Below are positions 41,055-50,668 of a stretch of DNA of 64,000 nucleotides, piece by piece. Each line of letters begins with the position of its first letter. Position 1 is the first letter of the stretch. The notes below the pieces were generated by a model. It was not told the origin of the DNA. It ran no database searches and worked only from the letters and a program-made list of their open reading frames with translations. Source of the stretch: Pseudomonas sp. MTM4 (GTDB lineage Bacteria > Pseudomonadota > Gammaproteobacteria > Pseudomonadales > Pseudomonadaceae); the NCBI RefSeq assembly GCF_019355055.1, contig NZ_CP048411.1:3437501-3501500 (forward strand), read 5' to 3'. Position numbers and translations under genes: made by a program.

Positions 41055-43052
41055 ATGCCCAGCCGTCGTGAGCGAGCCAATGCCATCCGCGCCCTCAGCA
41101 TGGATGCTGTGCAGAAAGCCAACAGCGGCCATCCCGGTGCCCCGATGGGCATGGCGGACATCGCCGAAGTACTCTGGCGCGACCACCTGAAACACAGCCC
41201 GACCAACCCCTTGTGGGCCGATCGCGACCGCTTCGTGCTGTCCAACGGCCACGGTTCGATGCTGATTTATTCGCTGCTGCACCTGACCGGCTACGACCTG
41301 TCCATCGATGACCTGAAGAATTTCCGCCAGCTGCACAGCAAGACGCCTGGCCACCCGGAGTTCGGTTACACCGCCGGCGTCGAGACCACCACCGGCCCGC
41401 TCGGTCAGGGTCTGGCCAACGCCGTGGGCTTCGCCCTGGCGGAAAAGGTCATGGCGGCGCAGTTCAACCAGCCCGGCCATCAGGTCGTCGACCACAACAC
41501 CTACGTGTTTCTCGGCGATGGCTGCCTGATGGAAGGCATCTCCCATGAAGTCTGCTCGCTGGCCGGCACCTTGGGGCTGAACAAGCTCACCGCCTTCTAC
41601 GATGACAACGGCATCTCCATCGATGGCGAAGTGCACGGCTGGTTCACCGACGATACCCCGCGCCGCTTCGAGGCCTACGGCTGGCAGGTGATTCGCAACG
41701 TCGACGGTCACGACGCAGACGAGATTCAGATGGCCATCGAGACCGCGCGCAAGAGCGACCGTCCGACGCTGATTTGCTGCAAGACCATCATCGGCTTTGG
41801 CTCGCCGAACAAGCAGGGCAAGGAAGAATCCCACGGTGCCGCGCTTGGCGACGCCGAAATCGCTTTGACTCGTGAGGCGCTGGGCTGGAAGCACGGCCCG
41901 TTCGAAATTCCCGCCGAGATCTACGCCGAGTGGGATGCCAAGCAGAAGGGCGCCGACGCCGAAAACGAATGGAACAAGCGCTTCGCCGCCTACGAAACCG
42001 AATTCCCGGCGCTGGCCGCTGAATTCAAGCGGCGCATGGCCGGCGAACTGCCCGCCGACTTCGCCGAGAAAGCCAGCGAATTCATCCGCGAAGTGGCCAC
42101 GAAGGGCGAGACCATCGCCAGCCGCAAGGCCAGCCAGAACTGCCTGAACGCCTTCGGCCCGCTGCTGCCAGAACTGCTCGGCGGCTCGGCGGACCTGGCC
42201 GGCTCCAACCTGACCCTTTGGAAGGGCTGCAAGCCGGTAGTCGCCGAGGATGCCTCGGGCAACTATATGTACTACGGCGTGCGCGAGTTCGGCATGGCCG
42301 CGATCATGAACGGCGTCGCCCTGCATGGCGGACTGATCCCCTACGGCGCGACCTTCCTGATGTTCATGGAATACGCGCGCAATGCCGTGCGTATGTCGGC
42401 GCTGATGAAGCAGCGGGTGATCTACGTCTTCACTCACGACTCCATCGGCCTCGGCGAAGACGGCCCGACCCACCAGCCGATCGAGCAACTGACCAGCCTG
42501 CGTACCACGCCGAATCTGGACACTTGGCGTCCGGCCGACACCGTCGAGTCCGCGGTAGCCTGGAAGCATGCCGTCGAGCGCAAGGACGGCCCGAGCGCGC
42601 TGATTTTCTCGCGCCAGAACCTGCCCTATCACGTACGCGACAACGAAACCGAGGCCGCCATCGCCCGCGGCGGCTACATCCTGAAAAACTGCGAAGGCGA
42701 GCCGGAGCTGATCCTGATCGCCACTGGTTCGGAAGTGAGCCTGGCGGTCGACGCCGCCGACAAGCTGACCGCGCAAGGTCGTAAGGTGCGCGTGGTGTCC
42801 ATGCCCTGCACCAGCGTGTTCGATGCCCAGGACGCCGCCTACAAGCAGCAGGTGCTGCCGGTGGAAGTCGGTGCGCGCATCGCCATCGAGGCGGCGCATG
42901 CGGACTACTGGTACAAGTACGTCGGCCTCGAAGGCCAAATCATCGGCATGACCACTTACGGCGAGTCGGCCCCGGCCGGTCAGCTGTTCGAGGAGTTCGG
43001 TTTTACCGTCGATAACGTTCTCGCGGTTGCCGAAGAGCTGTTGGAAGACTAA
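41055..43052 (+). CDS. tkt: Transketolase
   Basis: A 665-residue thiamine-diphosphate enzyme of the pentose phosphate and Calvin-type interconversions. Visible are [13 protein letters not shown] near the N-terminus, NGHGSML, the ThDP motif GDGCLMEG through NG, the transketolase motif around [12 protein letters not shown] near residue 470, and GEFG-like VREFGMA with the catalytic glutamate. The ATG is preceded by AGGAGA. It starts the tkt-epd-pgk-fba series found together in Pseudomonas. The large minus-strand open frame opposite it is a shadow. Confidence 0.97.
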   Translation: MPSRRERANAIRALSMDAVQKANSGHPGAPMGMADIAEVLWRDHLKHSPTNPLWADRDRFVLSNGHGSMLIYSLLHLTGYDLSIDDLKNFRQLHSKTPGHPEFGYTAGVETTTGPLGQGLANAVGFALAEKVMAAQFNQPGHQVVDHNTYVFLGDGCLMEGISHEVCSLAGTLGLNKLTAFYDDNGISIDGEVHGWFTDDTPRRFEAYGWQVIRNVDGHDADEIQMAIETARKSDRPTLICCKTIIGFGSPNKQGKEESHGAALGDAEIALTREALGWKHGPFEIPAEIYAEWDAKQKGADAENEWNKRFAAYETEFPALAAEFKRRMAGELPADFAEKASEFIREVATKGETIASRKASQNCLNAFGPLLPELLGGSADLAGSNLTLWKGCKPVVAEDASGNYMYYGVREFGMAAIMNGVALHGGLIPYGATFLMFMEYARNAVRMSALMKQRVIYVFTHDSIGLGEDGPTHQPIEQLTSLRTTPNLDTWRPADTVESAVAWKHAVERKDGPSALIFSRQNLPYHVRDNETEAAIARGGYILKNCEGEPELILIATGSEVSLAVDAADKLTAQGRKVRVVSMPCTSVFDAQDAAYKQQVLPVEVGARIAIEAAHADYWYKYVGLEGQIIGMTTYGESAPAGQLFEEFGFTVDNVLAVAEELLED

Positions 43053-43058
43053 CGAGTC

Positions 43059-43197
43059 AGCTGGAAGCCTGAAGCTGGCGGCTTGAATAAAAGCAGCCGG
43101 ATCAGGCTTAAGGGATCACAGCAGCTGAGAGGTTACGGCTGGATGGTGGAAGTGCCAGCGGCATGAGTACTTCCAGCTTCCGGCTTCCAGCTTCCAG
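43059..43197. repeat. Inverted GAAGCCTGAAGCTGG-type repeat element, copy 2
   Basis: Left arm 43059-43078 and right arm 43173-43192 pair at 19 of 20 positions across a 94-base centre. The right side contains further tandem TTCCAGC units. The core GAAGCCTGAAGCTGG is identical to that at 25.63 kb. The right arm runs into the leader of epd and creates a false N-terminal extension of its open frame. Confidence 0.75.
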
Positions 43198-43219
43198 CTC
43201 GCCCAGAGACGAGCCGCGA

Positions 43220-44266
43220 ATGTCCCGAACTCCCTCTTACCGCATCGCGCTTAACGGCTACGGCCGTATCGGCCGCTGCGTGCTGCGCGCCTTCTACGAA
43301 CGTGATGCCGCATTCGATTTTCAGATCGTTGCCCTCAACGACCTGGCCGACATGGCCAGCTTGGAATATCTGACCCGCTTCGACTCCACCCATGGGCGCT
43401 TTCCCGGCGAGGTGAGCGTGGACGGAGACTGTCTGCACCTCAATGGCGACTGCGTGAAGGTGCTGCGTGAGTCTACGCCGGAGGCTATCGACTGGTCGGT
43501 GCTGGGTGTGGACCTGGTGTTGGAATGTTCGGGCGCCTACAACACCCGAGCCAGCGGCCAGCGTTTTCTCGATGCCGGCGTGCCCCGCGTGCTGTTTTCC
43601 CAGCCGATGATGGGAGCCGCGGATGTCGACGCCACCGTAGTGATGGGCATCAACCACACGCAGCTGACCGGCGCCGAACGGCTGGTTTCAAATGCGTCCT
43701 GCACCACCAACTGCGGTGTGCCGTTGCTGAAACTGCTCAACGACGCGGTGGGCATCGAGTACGCCTCCATCACTACCATCCACTCGGCGATGAACGATCA
43801 ACCGGTGATCGACGCCTATCACCACGACGACCTGCGCCGCACGCGCTCGGCCTTCCAGTCTGTGATTCCGGTGTCCACCGGATTGGCCAAGGGAATTGAA
43901 CGGCTGCTGCCGGAACTCTCCGGACGGATTCAGGCCAAAGCCGTTCGGGTGCCGACGGTGAACGTGTCCTGCCTGGATATCACGCTGCAGACGTCCCGTG
44001 ACACGGACGCGCAGGCGATCAACCGGGTGCTGCGCGAGGCCGCCGAATCCGGCCCGTTGAAGGGATTGCTGGCGTACACCGAGCTGCCCCATGCCAGCTG
44101 CGACTTCAATCACGACCCGCATTCGGCGATCGTCGATGGCAGCCTGACGCGAGCCTCCGGGCCGCGGCTGGTGAATCTGCTGGCCTGGTTCGACAACGAA
44201 TGGGGATTCGCCAACCGTATGCTGGACGTCGCCGAACACTATCTGCGCGTGGCTCATCGCCCCTAG
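43220..44266 (+). CDS. epd: Erythrose-4-phosphate dehydrogenase (GapB type)
   Basis: A 348-residue member of the GAPDH family. The NAD-binding [16 protein letters not shown] opens the protein, the catalytic cysteine is in SNASCTTNC with the partner histidine in [10 protein letters not shown], and the C-terminal [14 protein letters not shown] is typical. The split [19 protein letters not shown] resembles Epd rather than glycolytic GAPDH. It oxidises erythrose 4-phosphate to 4-phosphoerythronate for pyridoxal phosphate synthesis. The start [13 protein letters not shown] is chosen; the upstream 19 codons come from repeat DNA. The position between tkt and pgk supports the name. Confidence 0.93.
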   Translation: MSRTPSYRIALNGYGRIGRCVLRAFYERDAAFDFQIVALNDLADMASLEYLTRFDSTHGRFPGEVSVDGDCLHLNGDCVKVLRESTPEAIDWSVLGVDLVLECSGAYNTRASGQRFLDAGVPRVLFSQPMMGAADVDATVVMGINHTQLTGAERLVSNASCTTNCGVPLLKLLNDAVGIEYASITTIHSAMNDQPVIDAYHHDDLRRTRSAFQSVIPVSTGLAKGIERLLPELSGRIQAKAVRVPTVNVSCLDITLQTSRDTDAQAINRVLREAAESGPLKGLLAYTELPHASCDFNHDPHSAIVDGSLTRASGPRLVNLLAWFDNEWGFANRMLDVAEHYLRVAHRP

Positions 44267-44315
44267 CGGGCCGCGTCTTGAATTTCGCTGTTTCGTACTT
44301 TTAAGGAAGATCGAC

Positions 44316-45479
44316 ATGACCGTTTTGAAGATGAACGACCTCGACCTGCAGGGTAAGCGCGTGCTGATCCGCGAAGACCTCAACGTGCCAGTGAAGGACG
44401 GCGCGGTGAAAAGCGATGCGCGCATCCTGGCCTCGCTGCCGACCATCAAGCTGGCGCTGGAAAAGGGCGCGGCGGTGCTGGTCTGCTCGCACCTGGGCCG
44501 CCCGGAGGAGGGCGTGTTCAGCGAGGAAGACAGTCTCAAGCCGGTCGCCGACTATTTGAGCAAGGCGCTGAACCGCGAAGTCCCGCTGGTCCGCGATTAC
44601 CTCGACGGCATCGAGGTCAAGGCCGGTGAGCTGGTGCTGCTGGAAAATGTACGCTTCAACAAAGGTGAGAAGAAGAACACCGACGAGCTGGCGCAAAAGT
44701 ACGCGGCACTGTGCGACGTCTTCGTGATGGATGCCTTCGGCACCGCTCACCGCGCCCAAGGCTCGACTCATGGCGTGGCCAAATTCGCCAAGGTCGCCTG
44801 TGCCGGTCCGCTGCTGGCCGCTGAACTCGATGCGCTGGGCAAGGCGCTGAAGAGCCCGGCCAAGCCGATGGCCGCCATCGTTGCCGGTTCCAAGGTCTCG
44901 ACCAAGCTCGATGTATTGAACAGCCTGAGCCAGGTGTGCGACCAGCTGATCGTCGGTGGCGGCATCGCCAATACGTTCCTCGCCGCTGCTGGCTTCCCGG
45001 TGGGCAAGTCGCTGTATGAAGCCGATCTGGTGGACACCGCCAAGGCCATCGCGGCCAAGGTCAGCGTGCCGCTGCCGGTGGACGTGGTGGTAGCCAAGGC
45101 CTTCGCCGAGGACGCCGAGGCCACGGTGAAAGCCGCTGCCGATGTGTCCGACGACGACATGATTCTGGACATCGGCCCGCAGACCGCGGCCAATTTCGCC
45201 GAGCTGCTCAAGTCCTCGAAAACCATTCTCTGGAACGGCCCGGTTGGGGTATTCGAGTTCGATCAGTTCGGCAACGGCACCAAGGTGCTGGCCGAGGCCA
45301 TCGCTGAAAGCCCGGCATTCTCCATCGCGGGCGGCGGTGACACCCTGGGGGCCATCGACAAATATCGTGTGAGCGAGAAGATTTCCTACATCTCCACCGG
45401 TGGCGGCGCCTTCCTCGAATTCGTCGAGGGTAAGGTGCTCCCGGCAGTGGAAATCCTCGAGCAGCGAGCCGCACAGTAG
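44316..45479 (+). CDS. pgk: Phosphoglycerate kinase
   Basis: A 387-residue glycolytic and gluconeogenic kinase. It has [15 protein letters not shown] with the substrate-binding residues, SHLGRPEEG, the hinge region around [15 protein letters not shown] and the C-terminal [12 protein letters not shown] nucleotide site. Length is normal. It is preceded by AAGGAAG and follows epd by 49 bases in the same direction. No terminator was seen before the small lipoprotein gene that follows. Confidence 0.97.
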   Translation: MTVLKMNDLDLQGKRVLIREDLNVPVKDGAVKSDARILASLPTIKLALEKGAAVLVCSHLGRPEEGVFSEEDSLKPVADYLSKALNREVPLVRDYLDGIEVKAGELVLLENVRFNKGEKKNTDELAQKYAALCDVFVMDAFGTAHRAQGSTHGVAKFAKVACAGPLLAAELDALGKALKSPAKPMAAIVAGSKVSTKLDVLNSLSQVCDQLIVGGGIANTFLAAAGFPVGKSLYEADLVDTAKAIAAKVSVPLPVDVVVAKAFAEDAEATVKAAADVSDDDMILDIGPQTAANFAELLKSSKTILWNGPVGVFEFDQFGNGTKVLAEAIAESPAFSIAGGGDTLGAIDKYRVSEKISYISTGGGAFLEFVEGKVLPAVEILEQRAAQ

Positions 45480-45570
45480 CGCTCGTCAGGCATAACAAGC
45501 GAAACGCCAAGGCAACCCCTGGAGCTTGATGAGGTCTCTGTTTTGTCTGAGCACGGAATGGAGACTTACC

Positions 45571-45765
45571 ATGCGTTATGCCGCTCTAGCTGTTTGCTGT
45601 CTTGGCTTGGCCGGTTGTGCCGGTGGCGCGCCGGATTCGCTTTGCGAAGTGATCGACCCGCCACCAATCGAAAGCCCCACTGCACAGAACGATCAGCGGG
45701 TGCAGATGCAAAGCACCGGCGATCCAACCGCTGGAACCGCTGCGGACGTTCAGGATTGCCCGTGA
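45571..45765 (+). CDS. Small lipoprotein, unknown function
   Basis: A 64-residue protein with a lipoprotein signal and lipobox GLAGC (Cys16). The mature part is short and polar (Pro, Thr, Gln) with two more cysteines, one three residues from the C-terminal end. The ATG follows TGGAGA. No family recognised. It sits between pgk and the MliC-like gene, 27 bases from the latter, so the two lipoproteins may be made from one transcript. Confidence 0.65.
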   Translation: MRYAALAVCCLGLAGCAGGAPDSLCEVIDPPPIESPTAQNDQRVQMQSTGDPTAGTAADVQDCP

Positions 45766-45792
45766 GCCGATGCAGCCAAGCAAGGAGAAGCG

Positions 45793-46125
45793 ATGAAAGG
45801 CCTGTATATCCCGTTTGCCGCACTGCTGCTCAGTGGTTGCGGTCACTGGCAGTCCGGCCCCGACGCACCCTTCGTTCGCTGGAAATGCCAGAGCCAACAG
45901 AACATCGCCTGGCGCTACGCCGATGACAGTCGCCAAACGGTGGAGCTGAAGATCGGCGATAGCGAGCAGGTTCACCGGCTGCGCAAGGAACCTGCCACTC
46001 GTGGTGCTTTCTATAGCGACGGTGTGGTGGCTTTCCACGACAAAGGTAACCAGGCGTTGGTCTTTCGGACCGCCGACGACAAGCTGCTGGCCCATGGCTG
46101 CAGCGCTTCGCTGATCACCATTTGA
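45793..46125 (+). CDS. MliC-like lysozyme-inhibitor lipoprotein
   Basis: A 110-residue lipoprotein with lipobox LLSGC (Cys16). The mature domain follows the MliC pattern: FVRWKC, then QTVELKIGDSEQVHRLRKEPATRGAFYSDGVVAFHDKGNQALV and a closing GC that would pair with the first cysteine. Family members sit in the outer membrane and block C-type lysozyme through the conserved loop around the SDG segment. The ATG follows AAGGAGA. Family assignment is by pattern from memory. Confidence 0.75.
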   Translation: MKGLYIPFAALLLSGCGHWQSGPDAPFVRWKCQSQQNIAWRYADDSRQTVELKIGDSEQVHRLRKEPATRGAFYSDGVVAFHDKGNQALVFRTADDKLLAHGCSASLITI

Positions 46126-46308
46126 GATGCCGAGACGCCCCTACGCAGCGGGTCGGCATGGAGCGATTTGCGGCGTTTCGCCAGAACTGATGGTTTTTGA
46201 GCCGTCCGCCACTACAATGCCGCGCCTTACCGCGCGGTGCTTGAACAGCGCCCGCCCCTGCGGCAGGCTTTAAACGAATAAACGACCCAAACCGGGAGAA
46301 AGGAAAAC

Positions 46309-47373
46309 ATGGCACTCATCAGCATGCGCCAGATGCTCGACCACGCCGCCGAGTTCGGCTACGGCGTGCCGGCCTTCAACGTGAACAACCTCGAGCAGAT
46401 GCGAGCTATCATGGAAGCGGCCGATAAGACCGACTCCCCGGTGATCGTCCAGGCTTCTGCCGGCGCCCGCAAATACGCTGGCGCCCCCTTCCTGCGCCAC
46501 CTGATCCTGGCGGCGATCGAAGAATTCCCGCATATCCCGGTGTGCATGCACCAGGACCACGGCACCAGCCCGGATATCTGCCAGCGCTCGATCCAGCTGG
46601 GCTTCAGCTCGGTAATGATGGACGGCTCGCTGCGTGAAGACGGCAAGACGCCGTCCGATTACGAATACAACGTGCGTGTCACTCAGCAGACCGTTGCTTT
46701 CTCCCACGCCTGCGGCGTATCGGTGGAAGGCGAACTGGGCTGCCTGGGTAGCCTGGAAACCGGCATGGCCGGTGAAGAAGACGGTGTCGGTGCCGAAGGC
46801 ACCCTGGATCACAGCCAGCTGCTGACCGATCCGGAAGAAGCCGCCGACTTCGTGAAGAAGACCAAGGTGGACGCCCTGGCCATCGCCATCGGCACCAGCC
46901 ACGGCGCCTACAAGTTCACCAAGCCGCCAACCGGCGACACGCTGTCGATCCAGCGCATCAAGGAAATCCACCAGCGCATTCCCGATACGCACCTGGTGAT
47001 GCACGGCTCTTCCTCCGTTCCGCAGGAGTGGCTGAAAATCATCAATGAGTACGGTGGTGACATCAAGGAAACCTACGGCGTGCCGGTCGAGGAAATCGTC
47101 GAAGGCATCAAGTACGGCGTGCGCAAGGTCAACATCGACACCGATCTGCGCCTGGCGTCCACCGGTGCGATCCGCGAGTTTATGGCGAAGAACCCCGCCG
47201 AATTCGATCCGCGCAAGTACCTGGCCAAGACCGTCGCGGCCATGCGTGACATCTGCATTCTGCGCTACGAAGCCTTCGGCACCGCTGGCAATGCCTCGAA
47301 GATCAAGCCGATCTCCCTGGAAGGCATGTTCCAGCGTTATGCTTCCGGCGAGTTGGACCCCAAGGTCAACTGA
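46309..47373 (+). CDS. fba: Class II fructose-bisphosphate aldolase
   Basis: A 354-residue zinc-dependent aldolase of the Calvin-type class II group. Zinc ligands lie in MHQDHGTS and the later HGSSSVP and [14 protein letters not shown] segments; the metal- and phosphate-binding GVSVEGELG is near residue 130. The ATG is preceded by GGGAGAAAGG. It ends the series of central-carbon genes and has a strong terminator after it. In Pseudomonas, which lacks phosphofructokinase, it works mainly in gluconeogenesis and triose cycling. Confidence 0.97.
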   Translation: MALISMRQMLDHAAEFGYGVPAFNVNNLEQMRAIMEAADKTDSPVIVQASAGARKYAGAPFLRHLILAAIEEFPHIPVCMHQDHGTSPDICQRSIQLGFSSVMMDGSLREDGKTPSDYEYNVRVTQQTVAFSHACGVSVEGELGCLGSLETGMAGEEDGVGAEGTLDHSQLLTDPEEAADFVKKTKVDALAIAIGTSHGAYKFTKPPTGDTLSIQRIKEIHQRIPDTHLVMHGSSSVPQEWLKIINEYGGDIKETYGVPVEEIVEGIKYGVRKVNIDTDLRLASTGAIREFMAKNPAEFDPRKYLAKTVAAMRDICILRYEAFGTAGNASKIKPISLEGMFQRYASGELDPKVN

Positions 47374-47419
47374 GTCGGCGCTGACGTCCGAGCCAGGCCC
47401 GCTTGAAGTGGGCTCGAAA

Positions 47420-47452
47420 TAACAAACCCCGCCTTGGCGGGGTTTTGTTTTT
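47420..47452 (+). terminator. Intrinsic terminator after fba
   Basis: AAACCCCGCC and GGCGGGGTTT arms with a TT loop, followed by TGTTTTT. Because A runs precede the stem, it could also work for the opposite strand. Confidence 0.88.
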
Positions 47453-47493
47453 AAGCGTTGTGCCGGCCGAGGCAATTGTCGCGGCCGCGCCTC

Positions 47494-47577
47494 TTATGAG
47501 CTTTTGCGGGAGGCCCGCCCTCGGGGTGAAGCTTTTGCCTTGCCCGGTATTACCAGGCGCACTTGGTCTTTGAGCAT
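47494..47577 (-). CDS. Candidate 27-residue basic peptide
   Basis: A short open frame begins at an ATG 14 bases after the receiver gene stop, with AAGGAT upstream, and encodes MLKDQVRLVIPGKAKASPRG followed by a short basic Arg/Ser/Lys tail. About a third of the residues are Lys or Arg. No family recognised. It may be a real small protein translated from the receiver mRNA or chance. Confidence 0.3.
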   Translation of the reverse strand: MLKDQVRLVIPGKAKASPRGRASRKSS

Positions 47578-47591
47578 TAGATGGAGAATCC

Positions 47592-47969
47592 TTAGTCCAA
47601 TAGTTGCTGAATCTGGCTGTGCAGATTATCGAGCGAGAAGGGCTTTGCGATGATCGGAGCGGAGCGGGCAATGGGGCTTCCGGACTCGTGGATTTCGATC
47701 GGATAACCGCTGATGAAGATGACTTTCAGATCGGGCCGCAACTTGATTGCCGGTTCCGCGATCATCACGCCTGAAACTCCACCGGGCAGTCTGAAATCGG
47801 TTACCAGCAAGTCCAGTCGCGGCTTGGTTGCCAAAATCTCAAAAGCTCGGGCGGAATTCGCCGCCTCCAGAACCGTATAGCCTTCCCCGGCTAGATAGTC
47901 AGACAACAGGCCGAGAATGTGGGGTTCGTCCTCAACGAGCAGGACAACTTTGGTTGGTGCTTGGCTCAT
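47592..47969 (-). CDS. Stand-alone receiver-domain response regulator
   Basis: A 125-residue single receiver domain. The acidic pair is in LLVEDEPHI, the acceptor aspartate in LLVTDFRLPGGVSG, the conserved Ser in IFISGYP and the lysine in IAKPFS. The LPG loop and FISGYP wording are those of receivers paired with hybrid sensor kinases. No output domain or kinase gene is adjacent. The start MSQAPTKVVLLVEDE is chosen because the longer frame has no domain content, although its Shine-Dalgarno is weak. Partner unknown. Confidence 0.88.
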   Translation of the reverse strand: MSQAPTKVVLLVEDEPHILGLLSDYLAGEGYTVLEAANSARAFEILATKPRLDLLVTDFRLPGGVSGVMIAEPAIKLRPDLKVIFISGYPIEIHESGSPIARSAPIIAKPFSLDNLHSQIQQLLD

Positions 47970-48210
47970 CGGGGTGATTCTCGATTCTTGTGAAAATAGC
48001 TTGTGAACGTATTTTGTGTCAGGCCAGTGATGGTTCCGGCGCGGGACGAGCACTTGGAGCACGACGGTGCTCCGCAAGTTCATGAGTGCACTGGCAATCG
48101 GCTGATCCAGTCGAGTGTCCGTCAGTGCATGCCCAGCAGAGTACTGAACTATGGTACGAACCTCTATTGGAGAAGCCCACGGCTCATGTCAGTTACTTCG
48201 GAAGCCCACC

Positions 48211-48831
48211 ATGACCAATGAAGACACCCGGACCATCGCTGATCGGACGCTGGATGACTATCGTGCCAATGCCGAGGCGTTTCGCGAGGGCACGCGCGAC
48301 CACGACGTCAGCCAGAATATCGATGCATTGTTGCGAAACATCCACGGCGAACCGCCTTTTCGCATTCTCGATCTGGGTTGCGGACCAGGGCGGGACCTCA
48401 AGACATTCACCTCGCTTGGCCATATCGCCGTCGGGCTGGACGGTGCCGAACCCTTCGTACGCATGGCGCGGGCCGACAGCGGTTGCGAGGTGCTGCAACA
48501 GGACTTCCTGCAGTTGGACCTGCCCGCCGAAGCGTTCGACGGCATCTTTGCCAATGCGGTGCTGTTTCATCTTCCCAGCCGTGAAATCAGCGCGGTTCTG
48601 TTGAAGTTGCATGCTGCGCTTCGCGGCGGTGGCGTGCTGTTCACCTCCAATCCGCGCGGCAACAATCAGGAGGGCTGGAGCGGTGCGCGGTATGGCACCT
48701 GGTATGACTGGCCCGCCTGGCGTGAAGTGCTGCAGTCGGCGGGCTTCATCGAGCTCGATCACTATTACCGGCCGGCAGGTCTGCCTCGCGAACGGCAACC
48801 GTGGCTTGCCAGCGTCTGGCGCAAGGGCTGA
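48211..48831 (+). CDS. Class I SAM-dependent methyltransferase
   Basis: A 206-residue methyltransferase. Motif I is ILDLGCGPGRDLKTF near residue 53, with the acidic residue of beta2 in VGLDGAEP and motif IV near FDGIFANAVLFHLP. The N-terminal YRANAEAFREGTRDHDVSQN pattern is common in small tellurite-resistance/Tam-like methyltransferases of unknown substrate. The start MTNEDTRTIAD is chosen by similarity; an upstream in-frame ATG is possible. It stands alone, divergent from the receiver gene. Confidence 0.88.
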   Translation: MTNEDTRTIADRTLDDYRANAEAFREGTRDHDVSQNIDALLRNIHGEPPFRILDLGCGPGRDLKTFTSLGHIAVGLDGAEPFVRMARADSGCEVLQQDFLQLDLPAEAFDGIFANAVLFHLPSREISAVLLKLHAALRGGGVLFTSNPRGNNQEGWSGARYGTWYDWPAWREVLQSAGFIELDHYYRPAGLPRERQPWLASVWRKG

Positions 48832-48931
48832 AGTGGCGGACAGCGGCAAGCGGCGGTTGTTCATCCGTAACGCAGAATGCATGTCGTGAAGCTTGGCTTC
48901 ATGCGTTTTGCATGCATCCAAAACGCTATTA

Positions 48932-48947
48932 TGTGACGCAAGTCACT
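48932..48947 (+). promoter_or_regulatory. CRP/Vfr-like palindrome upstream of the DUF3509 gene
   Basis: TGTGA-CGCAAG-TCACT matches the TGTGA-N6-TCACA form of CRP-family sites in nine of ten fixed positions, with GTGAC/GTCAC as the symmetric core. It lies about 87 bases before the downstream start codon. Binding by Vfr is inference. Confidence 0.55.
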
Positions 48948-49033
48948 GAATTTCGTAGGTTTCGTGATCTATCCCGGTTGGCATGAACGCTGCTCTAGTT
49001 AAGGAAGCTGGACCATAACCGGAGTACACAATA

Positions 49034-49312
49034 ATGATCGCCGCTGAAAAAACTCTCTCTGCCGCGTTTCCTGAGTTCGAAGTACTCACCACCCCTCGTC
49101 CGGATGGGGGGCTTCTCTTGACGCTGCGTAACGATGATCGGGACATCATCAAGCGCGCTCTTTCCAAGGGTCAGACCCAGACCAATATTCAGCTGGAATG
49201 GGTCATCAGCTCGATCCGCCGCGACCTGGCGCTGGAGGCTGGCATGTCGCCTGCCATCGCCCGGTTGCAGAGCCAGAGCCGCACTGGGCTGCCGACCTAC
49301 GATTACGCCTGA
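49034..49312 (+). CDS. DUF3509 family protein
   Basis: A 92-residue soluble protein with no signal or membrane segment. The pattern FPEFEVLTTPRPDGGLLLTL, then a charged helix and SSIRRDLALEAG, matches the small Pseudomonas DUF3509 family as remembered. The ATG follows CGGAG. A CRP/Vfr-like palindrome lies upstream and a TGGGCCC/GGGCCCA hairpin without a T run lies just after the stop. Function is unknown. Confidence 0.75.
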   Translation: MIAAEKTLSAAFPEFEVLTTPRPDGGLLLTLRNDDRDIIKRALSKGQTQTNIQLEWVISSIRRDLALEAGMSPAIARLQSQSRTGLPTYDYA

Positions 49313-49440
49313 ACCGATCGTTGGGCCCGCCGTGTAGTGGGCCCACCTTCGGATAAGCACTGCGCGATCTGGCGCAGGCGAACCTACCGGATCAGAAGAG
49401 TCCGGGTGCAGCAAGCCGTTTAAGTGATGAGGAATCCCAC

Positions 49441-49914
49441 ATGAATGCCATTGACCTGTTGATTGAAGACCACGAACGAGTGAAGGACATCCTGACGCGC
49501 CTGACCGAGAGCACAGAGCGTGCGGTAAAGACTCGTACCGACCTGCTGCAAAAACTTGAGATGGAAGTGACCATCCACACCCAGCTCGAAGAGCAGATTC
49601 TCTACCCGGCTTATAAGGAAGCGGGTGGAAAGGAAGAGCTGAAAATGTATTACGAGGCCAAGGAGGAGCACCGCGCGGTGGATTCCCTCGTGCTGCCTGA
49701 TCTCAAGGTGACCGATCCGGGGAGCGTTGAGTTCTCCGGCCGCGCGAAAGTGTGCAAGGAGTTGCTCGAGCATCACATCGAGGAAGAGGAATCGGAAATG
49801 TTTCCCCAGGCGCGCGAGCTGTTCGACGAGGCCAGGCTGGAAGAGATGGGTAAGCAGATGAGCGAACTCCGAGACCGCCTGAAGAAGGAATTCGTTGCTA
49901 GCAAAGCGGCTTGA
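49441..49914 (+). CDS. Hemerythrin-domain protein
   Basis: A 157-residue four-helix bundle of the hemerythrin/HHE type. Candidate di-iron ligands are in EDHERVK, the THTQLEEQILYP helix, EEHRAV and the HHIEEEESEMFP helix, in the expected order. Such proteins bind oxygen or act in stress and NO responses. The C-terminus is lysine-rich. It is monocistronic by spacing, 128 bases after the DUF3509 gene and 322 bases before the next gene. Confidence 0.9.
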   Translation: MNAIDLLIEDHERVKDILTRLTESTERAVKTRTDLLQKLEMEVTIHTQLEEQILYPAYKEAGGKEELKMYYEAKEEHRAVDSLVLPDLKVTDPGSVEFSGRAKVCKELLEHHIEEEESEMFPQARELFDEARLEEMGKQMSELRDRLKKEFVASKAA

Positions 49915-50236
49915 CGTATTTCGTACCGGGGGGCGCAACGCCTCGGCACATTGTTCACACCCAACCGGCGCGCAGGTAACTGTCGCGCCGGTTGACGTAT
50001 CGGCTCGATAGCCAGGCCGAACGGCCCGCAAAGCATCGACTGAGATCGATCAGAGCCCTCGTTTTATACGCTAGCGTGCTGGATATGCATGGCAGGACCG
50101 ATACCGTTGAGCGGTTGACGCCCAGTCTGCGGGGTTGCGTGGGCACTCTCCTCCTTGTGAAAGGTCAGTTTCAGAAGGATTGATTTGTCCTATCTCCGGC
50201 TTGTTAGTCGGCTTTCATCTTTCTGGAGGGTTATCC
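49915..50236. other. Intergenic region with a perfect 10-bp hairpin
   Basis: No supported gene. AACCGGCGCG (49963-49972) and CGCGCCGGTT (49984-49993) form a perfect stem with an 11-base loop but no T tail. The right half should contain the promoter of the following lipoprotein gene. The short open frame through it has no coding marks. Confidence 0.5.
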
Positions 50237-50611
50237 ATGCGTCTTGCTTACTTGTCTGCCCCTGTTCTAGGTCTGCTGCTGGTCGGCTGCGGCCCGGATG
50301 AGGATCTTGAGCGCGAACAGACCCCGCCGCCACCTGCAACCGAGCAGCCTGCGGCTCCTGCAACTACGCCGCCTGCTGCCACACCGCCGGCTACCGGAAC
50401 TGGCGCTGGAACGGGTGCAGGGCCGGGCACTACCGGAACCGGTACGGGCGCCGGCGCGGAAACCGGCACCGGAACCGGCGTCACAACTGGAACGGGTAAT
50501 TCGGATGGCATGAACGCCGCACCGGCCGACAACGGCAGCGGTCTGGGCACCGAGTCGGGTGCCGGCACCGCGCCCAATCCCACCGGCACCGGTACGGGTG
50601 CGTCCCAGTAA
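50237..50611 (+). CDS. Low-complexity Thr/Gly/Ala/Pro lipoprotein
   Basis: A 124-residue lipoprotein with lipobox LLVGC (Cys18). After an acidic start (GPDEDLEREQ) the rest is almost only Thr, Gly, Ala and Pro, first TPPAAT-type and then repeated TGTG(A) units. Such a tail is expected to be unstructured and to reach into the periplasm or across the cell wall. The start follows TGGAGGG. Nothing indicates an enzymatic role. A second small lipoprotein gene follows after an intercistronic hairpin. Confidence 0.7.
   Translation: MRLAYLSAPVLGLLLVGCGPDEDLEREQTPPPPATEQPAAPATTPPAATPPATGTGAGTGAGPGTTGTGTGAGAETGTGTGVTTGTGNSDGMNAAPADNGSGLGTESGAGTAPNPTGTGTGASQ
50394..50515 (+). repeat. Degenerate GGAACNGG-type repeats in the lipoprotein gene
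   Basis: Many near-copies of GGAACTGG, GGAACGGG and GGAACCGG, in frame, encode the Thr-Gly units. Slippage or recombination here would change the tail length without breaking the frame. Confidence 0.65.
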
Positions 50612-50627
50612 GATTTTAAATTCAACG

Positions 50628-50652
50628 GCGCCTCGCGAGCTTGGCGAGGCGC
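50628..50652 (+). other. Intercistronic hairpin between two lipoprotein genes
   Basis: GCGCCTCGC and GCGAGGCGC arms with a seven-base loop and no T run, placed just before the ribosome binding site of the second lipoprotein gene. It may stabilise the upstream message or reduce downstream expression. Confidence 0.5.
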
Positions 50653-50668
50653 TCTGCTGGAGGTTTGG

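Noticed and set aside
41049..42938. 629-codon open frame opposite tkt
   Set aside because: Antisense shadow of a highly expressed gene with strong codon bias; no domain content.
43163..43219. 19-codon N-terminal extension of epd
   Set aside because: Encoded by the inverted-repeat element; the dehydrogenase fold begins at the later ATG.
49963..49993. Perfect hairpin after the hemerythrin gene considered as a terminator
   Set aside because: It has no T run on either side; recorded only as a structured intergenic sequence.
50394..50515. Regular repeats considered as a CRISPR array
   Set aside because: Units are short, degenerate and in frame with a lipoprotein; there are no unique spacers of constant length and no cas genes.
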